Below are positions 23,000 to 33,816 of a stretch of DNA of 64,000 nt, one piece after another. Position numbers and translations under genes: made by a program. Source of the DNA: Niebla homalea (Eukaryota > Ascomycota > Lecanoromycetes > Lecanorales > Ramalinaceae); contig JAHGAU010000003.1 of assembly GCA_019925105.1 (NCBI GenBank), forward strand, positions 62,001-126,000, read 5' to 3'. Each line of letters starts with the position of its first letter. Position 1 is the first letter of the stretch. Under the pieces are notes generated by a model. That model worked only from the letters and a program-made list of their open reading frames with translations, was not told the DNA's origin and made no database searches.

Positions 23000-24579
23000 T
23001 ACCCCCTTAAAATCGTAATATTATTATGGTAATAAAATAGATCCTAAATACCCTTATTATAGCTACCTCTTAATTACTAATATACCGTAATTATTATAAA
23101 TAAAAGATACGGTTTAAATTTAACGTTTAAGAAATTAAAAAGTTAAAAAAAAACCGGTAACCTTAGGAGTAATAATAATAATAAAACTTTTATATTTTAA
23201 GTTACTCCGGAGCTTTATATATATTTAATAAAGGTCCGGATATTAACTTAAATAATCTTCTTAAGTAATTATTATTAAATATATATTAAGAAAAGTTAAA
23301 ATTAATAAAATCGTAAAAATAAATAAACCCGGAAAGATTATTATATACCCGATTTATAATTATAATTTTTTAAAAGTTAAATCCCTTAAAAACGATATTT
23401 CCGGGGTTTTATTGAATTATATTATAATATAAGGTTTTAAGGTTTATCGTTTTTAAGACTTAAAAGTTTTATGAATTCTTTATATTTTTATAATAATAAA
23501 ACCTTTATAAGGCTATCCGTTAATATCTTTATTATAAGTATATACTTAATATTAATTGTTTTCTTCTGGTATTCTTATTATAATTAATAATAAGTATATT
23601 TATATAACGGAATTTTATAATAAATTAAAAGTTTATCCCTTAAATTATATGGATTATTTAAGTATTATTATATTTAATCTTTAATAAGTAAAATAGGTTT
23701 AATATAATTAACTTAAAGAAATAATTTTATTATATTAATTCTTTTATTATAAAAGTAAAACCGAAAAGCTCGGCTTTAATAAAACTTATTATTACCGTTT
23801 TTTATTTTATTATTTTTTAATTAATTAAGCTTTTAAAAAGCTTAAAGATATAACCTTATAAGTTATATTATATTTTAAGATTATTAATAAATAACGTATT
23901 TAAGGATATTATAAAAATAATATATAAATTAATGATTTTCCCGTTATATATAATAATATAATACTTAATATATATAAGGTATTATAATACCCTTATAATT
24001 ATTTCTAAGTATTATTTTAACGGATTTATAAAAAACTTAAATAACTTAAACGTTAAGTACATAATATCCGTCCTCGTAATAACGGCTACGAAGTTAATAA
24101 AGCCGATAAATTATTAATATATATAAATCTTATAAGGTAAGGCTTACCCGGTATTTTTAATAAAAAGTTTAATATTCCATAAAGGTACTTTAAAAACATA
24201 ATTTATTATAATATTGAATTTTACCATAAGCTTATTAATATAATTATCTTAATATAAACAGATTTCTCGACTTAATTAATTTTATATTATTTTTATACTT
24301 AAGAATTATTTTATTTTACTTAAGTTTCTTATTTTATAAACCTTAAAGAATTTACTTTAAAAATTATTTATTTTTTAATTATATTTATAATCGTAAATAA
24401 CAACGATATTATTTATAAAAAAGAAAACCATTATATAGTTATTAATAAAAAGATATTCGATTTCCGGGACTTATTTTAAATTTAAATTTATTAAAGTTTT
24501 TAAAAGATTTTTAAATTATAAAACCGGTAATTATTTAAGTTTATATAGAGTTTAAAGTAAAAAAAATAAGTTTTTATTT

Positions 24580-24900
24580 TTATACCCTTTTAATATTTTA
24601 ATATATATAAACTTATCTATCTTATTATTAATAAACGTATTAACGGCGTTTTATTATCTTATATTTAAATTAAATACGGTTACTATAATTATAAGTACCT
24701 TAAGAACCCTAATTATTAAGGTAACGGTAAATATATCTTAATCGGTCTTTTATAAATTACCCTTTATATAAAGTCTAGCTTTATATTTAATAAGATACTT
24801 TTTATCGTTAAATTTATATTTAAATACTTAGGTAATAGGTATTAATATTTTATCCGCTTTTTCAGTATATTTAATTAAGATTTTTCTTATATATTTTTCT
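24580..24900 (-). pseudogene. Copia reverse-transcriptase ghost
   Basis: Minus-strand translation gives KYLIKYKARLYIKGNL, then a TD...D-F-TVTL segment, then IIRVLKVLIIIVTVFNLN, and after stops NAVNTFINNKINKFIYIKI. These align in order with the copia RT phrases for KYKARLVARG, the Asp-Thr-Tyr-(A)-x-T-L segment, the hydrophobic helix and the AVNAF-NSKLDE-VYV block. Stops and Ala-to-Thr/Ile type replacements are what C-to-T changes would produce. Confidence 0.75.
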
Positions 24901-27900
24901 TTTTAAAAGCTTTAAGCTTTATTTCGATTATTAACTTAAAACCCGCAATATATAAGTATTTTAATATATAATAATAGTATTTTAATTCAATAAATAAAGT
25001 ATTATAATAAAGCATACTTATTTTTAATAAAAAAAGAGATAACTTCTCGTTTTTCTTATATAACTTATAGGATAATAGAAACGTAATAAAGGTTATATAG
25101 TATAATAACTTTAATCTATTTATAGTTAAAGTAAAAACTATAGTATAACTCGCTTTTTTTATACCTTTTATAGCTTTTTTTCCTTTAATAATATTATTTA
25201 TATTAAAGTCGGATTTATTATTGTTTTTCTTTTTCTGCTTTAAAGCTAATAAAGCTAATAAAGTTAATAATAGATTTAATAATAAAATTAATAATTTATT
25301 ACTGTTACCGTTACCGTTACCGTTTCCTTTATTTCCTCCGTTATTATCCTTAAATGCCGTATTATAGTTTATTAATATTAAAGTCGGTAAGGATAAATAA
25401 TTTTTTTATTATTCTTTTTCTTTTCTTTTTTATATAGGGCCAATAATATTATTTATAAATTCCTTTTCTTTTTTACTATTTAATAATAGTTTAATAATAA
25501 TATAAAATATATTTATTTCTAGGATATTAATTGAATAAAAGAATAATTCTTTTTTAAGTTAAATTAAGTTAATTTTATTAACCTTATAGAACTTATTCTC
25601 TTTAAAGAAAACGTCCTTTATATAAATTACTTTCTTTTAATTAAATATCTATATATTATAAATATTAATATTATCGTAATTAATAAAAAAACTAATATAT
25701 ATTTTTATTATTAATTTCTTTTTCTTAAGGATTAATTTATTAAATAAGTAAACTTTATAATTATATTATTTAAGGTATTAAAGGTTTAGCTTTAAACCGG
25801 TGGCCTTTTTAAATAATATAGCTTATAAATACTTTCTTATTAATATTTAATTTATAAGGAAACCGGCCGTTTATACGATTTATAGCTATAGGAATTAAGG
25901 AAGTTTTTTTTATAACCTTATAACCTTTACTTTTATAATTAATAAATCACCTTTTTATTCTAAATAACCGTTTTATACAGCGGTATATAATATTAATAAC
26001 TTAAAGGTAATATTAAACTTATTAATAAAATTATTAAACTTAGATCTTAAAAATCTTTTTCCGTTTAATTAAATAAAGGTTATATTATAATAATATTATA
26101 TTTTAATTATTTTAATAGCCTTCCGTAAGATATTTATTACTTTAAACTTATATTTATAAATATATATTATTTAAAAATCGTATTTAAAATAAGCGATATA
26201 TAATATTTATTAATCCCGGTTTATTATTATATTTATTTATATAAGGTTATAAATAATTAAAAAGAAAAACTTTATTAATATTTCTACTTTATATAAGGAT
26301 CTCGATATAATCCGGTAAGCTTTTAATAAAATATAGTTTTTATAATTATTTATATTTAAGGCTTTAATATTATTAATAATCTTTATTTTTTTTAGCTATT
26401 TATTAAAGGTATTATATTACTTTATTAATAACGTATATAAGAAGCTAATACCATTAACTTATAGTTATTGATTTAACGATAGGTTTACCGGTTATAAATA
26501 TTACGTTAAGTTATTTAATATTATCTTTAAATATATAATACTTATTAATCTTTTTAACCAGTATTCTTATCTGTTTATTATTATAAAGGTAATAACGTTT
26601 AATATTAAAATAAATACCCTTATTTATAAGGATAATACCAGGTATAACGTTAATTATAAAGTTAGGTATATACGTAATATTATAAAGTATAATAAAATTA
26701 TCACCTTTAAGGGTATCGATATTTATTTTAATTTTTTTATAAATAGTAACTTTAAGATTATTATTATTAATAATAATAATATTATTCTTTCTATCTATTT
26801 TTTTAATAAACTGGTTTTTTATTATTTTATTATAAATATAAAAGCTTAAATTATAATTTAAAATCTATAATAATTATAATATATAAGACTTTTATCCTAT
26901 ATTAAATATATTAAAATTATTACTATTATTTTAACCTAATATAAATAAACTATTTTATTTAAATTTAAAGTTTTTAAATTTTTTAAGAGCTCAATTAATT
27001 CTTTTTTTTATTTTAATATCCTTAAGCTTATTATTTACTTATTTTTTAAGTATAAAATTAAGTTTAAAGTTAATAGGTTAATCAGGTTAATTTATACGTA
27101 AATAATTGTACTCGTTAAATTAATATTTAATACCATAAAGGTATTCTTTTAACTCGGTACTTTTACCCTTAAATATAGGCTTATTATCTTTCTTAATATT
27201 ATTTTAATTTTTATTAATAATAAAAATTAAGTAAAACGGAGTTAATTTCTTTATACTATTATACTATATATAATTTTAAAATTGCTCCTTAAGATTAATA
27301 AAAGCTATTAAGAAGTTAATTAAATTATTTATACTGAACTTATAAAACTATATTAATATAAGAGTTTATTTCTTAATTACGTTAATAAAATTACGGTATA
27401 TCCGTTTCTTATTTAGTATTTTAAGGATATTATTATTTTTAACTTTTATAAGTACTTAAGTATACTTATTAAGCTATAATTTAATATTTTAATAAAAATT
27501 AAGTTCCGTTATAATTTTATAATATTCTTTCTTTACCGTTAAAGAATAAGCGGAATCTAAAGGTATAAGTTTAATTTTAAAAGTATATAAATAATTCTAT
27601 AACTAATAATTTACGTCCTTAAAATAAATAAGGTTCGCCTTATTAATTATTAAGTATATATAGTCGTTAATTTTAATAAAAAACGCGTAATATTCTTTTT
27701 ATTTTTATAATTCTAACTTTTATACTTATAAATTATTTTTATAAGTTATTAATACCCTTAAGTTAATAGCTTTATCCGCTATAAAAACGGGTTATATTAA
27801 TTTTAATAACTTATTTAAGCTTATTAATTTTATTATAAAAGTAAAGTTAATAAGCTTTTAAACGTAATATTTAATAACCTTACCTTTAATAACGGTAAGT

Positions 27901-28136
27901 TATAAATCCTAATCTTTTAAAATAATAAACTTAATTTTATATAAGTTTATTTTAAGGCTATAAAAAAATAATAAGTAACAAGCTTATTATACTCTTTAAT
28001 TCCTTTTTTATTTTTAATTTATATATAATATATTAACCTTAAAGATTTAATTTAAGCTTTTCTGGATAGTTAATTACGCCTTTAAATTAATTAATAAATA
28101 AGTGGTTATAATAATATATGATACCGGGCTTATAAC

Positions 28137-28367
28137 TATTAGACGTAAGGACGTATAAAAGTGGATAATATATATATAAATATTAAGTATATTATATATA
28201 ATTTATTTAGGAAGCATAGTGTTATCTATATGAAATACCTGGGTGGTATAAGATGTACGGCCAGGTGATAATATTTATACGCGTTATGGTAGTATCTTGG
28301 CACCGTCGCATAACGGCTCAGTGACACTCCATGCAATACCACCACCATGCCTGCACCCAGGCTGACA
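28137..28367 (-). repeat. Right LTR (231 bp), inner part mutated
   Basis: It starts TATTAGACGTAAGG (mutated TGTCAG...) and ends CTGACA at 28362-28367. Here the first ~100 bases (facing the element interior) carry the RIP changes and the outer half is intact, a mirror image of the left LTR. This is the 5' LTR of the minus-strand element. Confidence 0.9.
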
Positions 28368-28372
28368 CAACC
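28368..28372. repeat. Target-site duplication, right copy (CAACC)
   Basis: Identical to 22764-22768, directly abutting the right LTR. Confidence 0.9.
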
Positions 28373-29192
28373 CTTTACACACAATTACAGATTCGGCATC
28401 CCTTCACTGAGATATCAGCTCGACTACCCAGCTGGTGGATTACGCCATAAACTCGAACTGGGAAATCTCTCAGCCCTCAGGCCTAAACTAGACCTGCGCC
28501 AACACATGAAACCCCCGCATCTATCTTCAGATCGATTACTTGAAGCTATCTAGGAAAGGGTCAAAAGAGGTGGATTGGAATTGATCCTGATTGATACTTT
28601 ATCCACAGCTTGGGCTCTTGTGGACTAACCAAAAAAGATCGTATAGATCATCGTCGTCATCTCTTCCCCTGCCAAGTATGGCGTATCCACGCTTTACATG
28701 CTTCTCGAATTCCTACGTTCGAGCCCAGCGGTGTCTCCTGCGGGAAGAGACGTGGTTCAGCCCTGGTCCCTAGCCTATCTGTGACCCATGATCGTCGAGC
28801 TCGTCCTAAGCATCCGATCCTTGCACGTCATCGCAGTCCCTTTGAAAGATACGCCACGTTTCTCCCAAGCTGACACGCAATGAGCATGAAATTCCAGGTT
28901 GAGCTAGCGCAGCCACCGCTTATTCAGCCAGCAGTAGCTGAAGAGTGTCGGACTGGGTTCTCAGCGGCAGGCTGAATTTTTTGCGAGGTCGTAGTCACAA
29001 TGATCCCGGCGTGACCTCGGTCTTCATGACTCCACCTTCTCCAGCTACGATACTGAGTGATAAGTGGGGCAGGAATAGATAATTCTGGGGCTTTTCTCCG
29101 GTTCTGAACATGACTTGGATTTAAAATTAAACTGCCCGTGCCTTAAGTCATGCTGGATTACCCTTGGTTCATATACATCTGCCAGCTGTCTG
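28373..29192. other. Intergenic stretch right of the retrotransposon
   Basis: Normal base composition resumes at once. No gene was recognised. The missing N-terminus of the downstream P450 pseudogene could be expected here, but I found no membrane anchor or proline hinge. Confidence 0.4.
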
Positions 29193-30577
29193 ATGCAGAG
29201 GCTGTCTCGAATATCTTTTCAACGTCGGGCAGACTTTTCTCGCCCACTCGAAGCCACAGGTGTGGTCCCAGTACATACTTTCGCTCCGGGATAGTCACGG
29301 AGAAGTACTAGACATGCTCATTATCTTTGGACCTAACGTCGGTACAGTGAGTACTTCCTCGCCCCTTCTGAAGACCATACCGCTCATTCAACAGACGGAC
29401 GGACATCAGTGGTAAAGACATCCAAGGGTCACAGCTTCAACCTTCAATGAGCACGTTCATCATCGCGTCTGCATGGAGAGCATGCTTCAATTCACTGGCT
29501 TGATCCATTAATGTTCTTCCAAGTCCTCTATCAATACTGTGGCTGCAGATACTCGAAGAGTATCGCTTCAAGTCATGTCATGCGCCATCTTTGGAAGTTC
29601 TACCCTTTCGAGGAGCCGATGAACGCAATTCCTCCGTGAAAAAGGATTCTTCAAGCTATGGAGAAGCCTTAACAATAATCCTGGATGGTTTCATATCGTT
29701 GGTCATGCTCAGACGGAAGAGTCTAAGTAACTCATGGCTGCCCAAAACTTTTCGAGGGCTCCATCAAGCAACGCTCATTTTCCAACAACACCTACCAAAG
29801 CCTCAAGGGGTGAAAAGCAGGCGGTAATGCGTAACGATAAGCTCGAAATGAACATTATGATCTCCTTCGTCCGTGCTTTGCAAGCTAGTGTCGATCAGAA
29901 AGGTAGCACCACAGGGTACCATCAAGAGGGTCTTACAGAAGATTAGGTCTACAGCATACATCCGTATTCAAACTTGCGGGCCAGGATGCTACCGCCGATT
30001 CGCTCTCAATAAGCTTTTTTTTTGCTGGCAACCCAGCCCGGTCTCCAAGACTGTATTGCGGAGGAACTTAATGCGGTCCTTACTGGCGTCGCATCCAAAG
30101 GCGTCATCCTATGAGGCTACATTTCCGCGTCTCCCACGCTGCTCAGCGATCGTAGTAAATGACCCTCCTCCTGCAGTATGCATGAAAGCAAAGTTGGTAT
30201 GTGATTGCCATTTTGAGACAGTGCGCCTCCACACCGCCATTGCAATCGCCAACTCAACCGTCTCTAATCCCAAGCCTCTTCATCACATACAGTGGAGCAG
30301 ATGAAGGAGCTGCCCACCCGCAACAATGCCGTCGTCTGCTGGTCCGGCGGCGCGCTCGCGCAGCCGCACATCGCGCAATCTCGCACAAGTCGAATTCGTC
30401 GGCGTGCTGATGGGGCTGTTCCGCAATTTCCAGGTGGAAGTGGTGCACTTGGAAGGAGAGGACGGTGGGATGGCATGGGCGAGACTGCTGGATCAGATTC
30501 GGATGGACACGGGAATGAGGCTACTTTTGCAGATGCTACATCCGAAAAAGGCGGTGCTGAAGTGGAAGAGACGGTAG
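29193..30577 (+). pseudogene. Cytochrome P450 pseudogene
   Basis: P450 landmarks occur in the right order on the plus strand but in shifting frames. First is FQRRADFSRPLE (about 29218-29253), then MLIIFGPNVGT before a GTGAGT intron, then the helix-C region with a stop inside it (W-stop-RHPRVTASTFNEH, about 29403-29460). Next come SLSNSWLPKTF, ISFVRALQASV, LTED with a stop, an I-helix piece VFKLAGQDATADSL (about 29965-30006), YEATFPRLPRCSAI, the K-helix ETVRLHTAI, and finally NLAQVEFVGVLMGLFRNFQVEVV with a C-terminus ending LLLQMLHPKKAVLKW. The heme-binding cysteine is not recoverable: its segment reads WSGGALAQPHIAQ or a frame-shifted Ala/Arg/Ser string. It was once probably a tailoring oxygenase and is now dead. 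It lies 3.2 kb from the end of the FSH1/LovG-type hydrolase gene. Confidence 0.85.
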
Positions 30578-31015
30578 CATGACATTGCAATTGACTATGT
30601 AGGATGGAGGATGGTGTCCAAGAGGAAAGGAGGGACAGAGGGTGGTGAGGAGAATGAGGAAGGGATGGGTGGATCACAGGCCAAAGCAGCTAATGAGAAA
30701 ATGTTCGTCGATGAAAGGGTACCATGGAAGAAGCTTGGAAGCTTATTCGTGAAGCAATATGTTCTGATGGCGCTGCAGAGTGCTATTCGGCATACAGATA
30801 TCCTTGCGGACTTCTGAATCCATGCCATACAACTCGAAGATGCTTTCATGAAAATTCACTTCTAATTGGATCTCGTGAATCACATCGCTGCCTCTCTTCA
30901 TCTCATTGTTTGATCAGGTCTATTCACGGATCGAGTCTCGACATCAGGAAATGCACGCTTTCCTTTACCCTCCCTTTCACACGCTCCAACCCTCCTTTGC
31001 TCAATCTTGCCCCCT
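30578..31015. other. Intergenic stretch
   Basis: No supported gene. Short frames are present on both strands without family signatures. Confidence 0.4.
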
Positions 31016-31198
31016 TCACTTCACCCGCACTCCACTCTCTTTTAACTTCTTCTCGCCGCCGTGCCAATGCACGCCGCGGTACCATTTGATGTTCTGCCCC
31101 ACGGCCTCGACCGCGAAATCATAAAACGCCTGCCGCATCTCCGGCGGGAAGCTGCCCTCGACCACGAAATCCAGACTCGAGAGGACAGGGTTGGACGT
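31016..31198 (-). CDS. Terminal exon of an unrecognised minus-strand gene
   Basis: The minus-strand frame gives 60 residues and a stop (31016-31018): LSSLDFVVEGSFPPEMRQ, then FYDFAVEAVGQNIKWYRG, then VHWHGGEKKLKESGVRVK. It reads as a convincing folded protein C-terminus. A CTAG acceptor at 31199-31202 precedes it. An upstream piece (DWITWHGSIIE, before a GTAAACG donor near 31275) would join in phase through a ~76-bp intron. Further upstream (about 31500-31650) another coding-like piece, EIRIGIVRVQHWRS, is followed by stops. It may be a multi-exon gene or a partly decayed one. No family was recognised. Confidence 0.4.
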   Translation of the reverse strand, partial: TSNPVLSSLDFVVEGSFPPEMRQAFYDFAVEAVGQNIKWYRGVHWHGGEKKLKESGVRVK

Positions 31199-31289
31199 CT
31201 AGGCGTATACACTATCTCGTTGAAACTTGAGAAAGACCTTCAATATGTTGGAGGAAGCGTTTTCGAGGCGTTTACTTCGATAATCGACC

Positions 31290-32492
31290 CGTGCCAAGTG
31301 ATCCAGTCCTCTTAGTCGTGTAGAGGTGATGGAGTAGCAGTAGCTTATCAACGCTTTGAAACCGTTGCGCGGCCCAAGTACGAAATAATGAGATCATCCA
31401 ATCTCATTCTCGATATCGGACACCAACCTCGCGCAATTGCTGATGAGGACAATATTGAGGCTAAGCTGGAGGTTGAAACAGATCCGATGGAGTCGCGGCC
31501 CCCAATTGCCCAATCACCCCGGTGTTCTTGACCGCTTGAACCGCCCCGAGTTTAGTTCTCACCCCCTGAAACAGCCCCTTTTAGGAGCGCCAGTGTTGGA
31601 CTCGGACAATCCCAATTCGAATCTCTTTTCTTCCGCCTAGGACCAGAAGCCACCAACAACATGTCCCACTCAGATCTGTGGCTGTCTGAGTCTTCTGTCA
31701 ATCTTGATGCACGGTCGGCTGTTGAACCTTGACCTCAGACGCTGAATACCAAGGTTGGTCTGCGCGGTCAGATCTGTAGTAGACTGCTTAAGCAACCAAA
31801 ACACGGCTCGCTGAACAGGCTGAATCAGAAAATGGGGGCCACCACTATGATGCCAAAGGCTACGAGACTTGGCTTGTTCGGATGCTCTCGACAGGATCTG
31901 CAATGATTATCTATCAACACAATACATTGCAACGCTGAGTCGAACTGACACAATCGCGCTCCAAAGTAAAGAAAGTATCTCAAGCATCAGCGAAATGTCT
32001 TTGGAGGCTATACAGTAGGGTTCTGTCATACATTCGTCGTTTTGGCTCATGAGGACGTTAAGAATATTCTCATGGGGCTATTGCCTTGCTAGCTTGTGGA
32101 AAGCGCTCACTTCCAACGAAAGCAGCATACAAATAGCGTCCAAGGTGTCTCCCGCGCCGTGTCTGGGATTCCAGCGACCGAAGAGCGTTTCTGACGTTTG
32201 CCTGGATCTTTTCCACCACTATGACCAGTTTAATCTCCCGCCGCTGTATGTCAAGGAACGGTAGATTTTCTATGTGATGTCTGCGGAGTCGCAAAATATG
32301 ATAGGCCGTTCAATGTGGCCTGTGAGGTAGAGTTCAGGAACCCATAGATGGGCGGAACTCAAAAGATGTGAATAAGTAGGTTGATCACAAAGCTATGTTA
32401 AAGAGCCCGCGTTTCCCGTCTCGATTGAAATCCACAATAACAATCTATAGGCTCGAATGAAGATTTAGCCATGCATCCATCCTTTCTCCACC
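31290..32492. other. Unassigned region
   Basis: It contains the possible upstream exons of the minus-strand gene ending at 31016, with stops between them. Otherwise nothing was recognised. Confidence 0.35.
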
Positions 32493-33176
32493 CTAATCAT
32501 CCACCTCAACAGCCAACACCTCAATCACCAATCTCAACGTCGCACTATCCGGCTTCGGCACCACCCTCCCTACCCCCTCACCTTCCTGTCCCTGATCCCT
32601 CAAACACCCATCCCACCCCACGCCCGCATACCTAGTCACCAGATTCATCCCCCAGCCCTCTTCGTGCCGGTACCCCGGCCCCCCAGCTTCGCGATCCCAG
32701 AAGTCGAAGCGGACGAAACATTGCGACGATGATCTCATGCTCTCCATACCGGCCGCATCGGTGGTGCTGCTACCACGACGATGACGAGGGCGACTGGTTG
32801 CCACCGCCCCCTTCGCCACTATTCCAGAGTCGTTTCCCAGCATGACGGTCGTATCGTCCACAACAAGACCAGGAATATCGTGCGGAAAGGTGAAGGGGAT
32901 GGTATACTCCGGACGCGGCGCATCCGCCGGGTTCGTGGTGAAGGGGAAGCCGTGGCCGGATGCGGGCTGCAGGGTGAGCAGCTGCCGGAATATTACGTCG
33001 ATGCAGGACTCCGGGTCGCTGCGGCGAAGCGGAGGTGGTAGGCTGGGGCAGGTGAGGTTGTAGGTTTGGCGGCCGGGGATGATGGGGGTGAGTGGTGGTG
33101 GTGGTGCGGCGTGGATGGGTCTGGTGAGAAGAAGGGTGACGAGAAGAGGGAGGATGAAGGAGATGGGGGAGGGCAT
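32493..33176 (-). CDS. Secreted protein, unknown family
   Basis: An intronless 227-residue frame from the ATG at 33176. The N-terminus MPSPISFILPLLVTLLLTRP is a signal peptide with likely cleavage at IHA-AP. The mature protein has few cysteines (in YNLTCPSLPP, ESCIDVIF, QCFVRFDFW and GCLRDQG), spaced to allow two disulfides. It has an N-glycosylation-type NLT and a C-terminal strand-rich segment (ATLRLVIEVLAVEV). An in-frame ATG nine codons upstream would lengthen the leader. No known domain was recognised. It is likely extracellular. Confidence 0.65.
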   Translation of the reverse strand: MPSPISFILPLLVTLLLTRPIHAAPPPPLTPIIPGRQTYNLTCPSLPPPLRRSDPESCIDVIFRQLLTLQPASGHGFPFTTNPADAPRPEYTIPFTFPHDIPGLVVDDTTVMLGNDSGIVAKGAVATSRPRHRRGSSTTDAAGMESMRSSSQCFVRFDFWDREAGGPGYRHEEGWGMNLVTRYAGVGWDGCLRDQGQEGEGVGRVVPKPDSATLRLVIEVLAVEVDD

Positions 33177-33816
33177 GCTGGGGTGAGGAGTAGAGGCCAG
33201 CAATGCACAAGACCGGGTCAGGGTTGGTGTGGGTGAGATATGAGAACAGATGGGTTATGAAATTGACACTGAACAGCAATCTTGACTTTCCTGCTGCTTT
33301 GTTATCATTACTGCATCGGAGTGTGTCGTGAAGTTTCTCCCACCATATACACGAAGCATTGCGCATTGGCCGTATGTTTCAGCTGCGCGTCAGTACTACC
33401 CTCGCAGAATTGGCGACGCAGCGGCAAATTTGCGTTGACCAACCATTCGGTCTGCATGCGCATGAAAACACCCGATAGGTCTCTGCAGATCTTGCTCTTC
33501 GGGATTTTGAAGCTCCGAGGGTCGGAAGAAGAGAGTAGACGACGTGACCATCCATCGTCGAGAGTGACCCGGCCTGCTCACCTTACCACGACGAATGGAC
33601 AGCCCACTGTATGCACCAAGATGAAGAGCCACAAGCAACGGGCAGAGGCGCAGTAGTCTCCCAATAACGAACATTCCTTATTACAATAAGACCTCCTCGC
33701 ATCTTATCAACCCTTACCAGTCTAATGCCAATATCAGCAATATCAGAAACCAACGCCCTCACACGACCATCCTCTCTATGCATACTCATCCAAAAAATCA
33801 CCCCTCGATCATCCCA
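33177..33816. other. Intergenic stretch
   Basis: It lies between the secreted-protein gene and the 3' end of the hydrolase gene. No gene was recognised. Confidence 0.4.

Larger units (their letters stand above)
22769..28367 (-). mobile_element. Ty1/copia LTR retrotransposon, saturated by RIP
   Basis: A 5,599-bp element with 231-bp LTRs that begin TGTCAG and end CTGACA (in RIP-altered form on the inner sides), flanked by CAACC duplications. The interior is almost pure A/T. CpA and TpG dinucleotides are nearly absent while CpG, CpC and CpT persist, which is the RIP signature. Read on the minus strand, reverse-transcriptase landmarks of the copia superfamily survive as ghosts: KYKARL...KGNL...KTD near 24750-24795, and downstream a decayed NAV-N-FINNK...INKFIYI block near 24600-24680 that matches the copia AVNAF-NS-LDE-VYV motif. 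A Gly/Asn-rich hinge lies upstream near 25300. The element therefore points from right (gag side, about 28.1 kb) to left. It cannot encode protein. Confidence 0.92.

Noticed and set aside
22769..28367. AT-rich 5.6-kb block as mitochondrial DNA or a centromere core
   Set aside because: It has matching 231-bp LTRs, TGTCAG/CTGACA ends, a CAACC target duplication and copia RT ghosts, so it is a RIPed retrotransposon.
29193..30577. Treating the P450 pseudogene and the 2.8-kb P450 stub as two halves of one split gene
   Set aside because: They lie on opposite strands 26 kb apart and belong to different P450 types by their motifs; no evidence of a rearrangement joins them.
30292..30582. Ala/Arg/Gly-rich frame over the P450 C-terminus as a separate gene
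   Set aside because: It is a shifted frame of the P450 pseudogene; the alternative frame carries the P450 C-terminal motifs.
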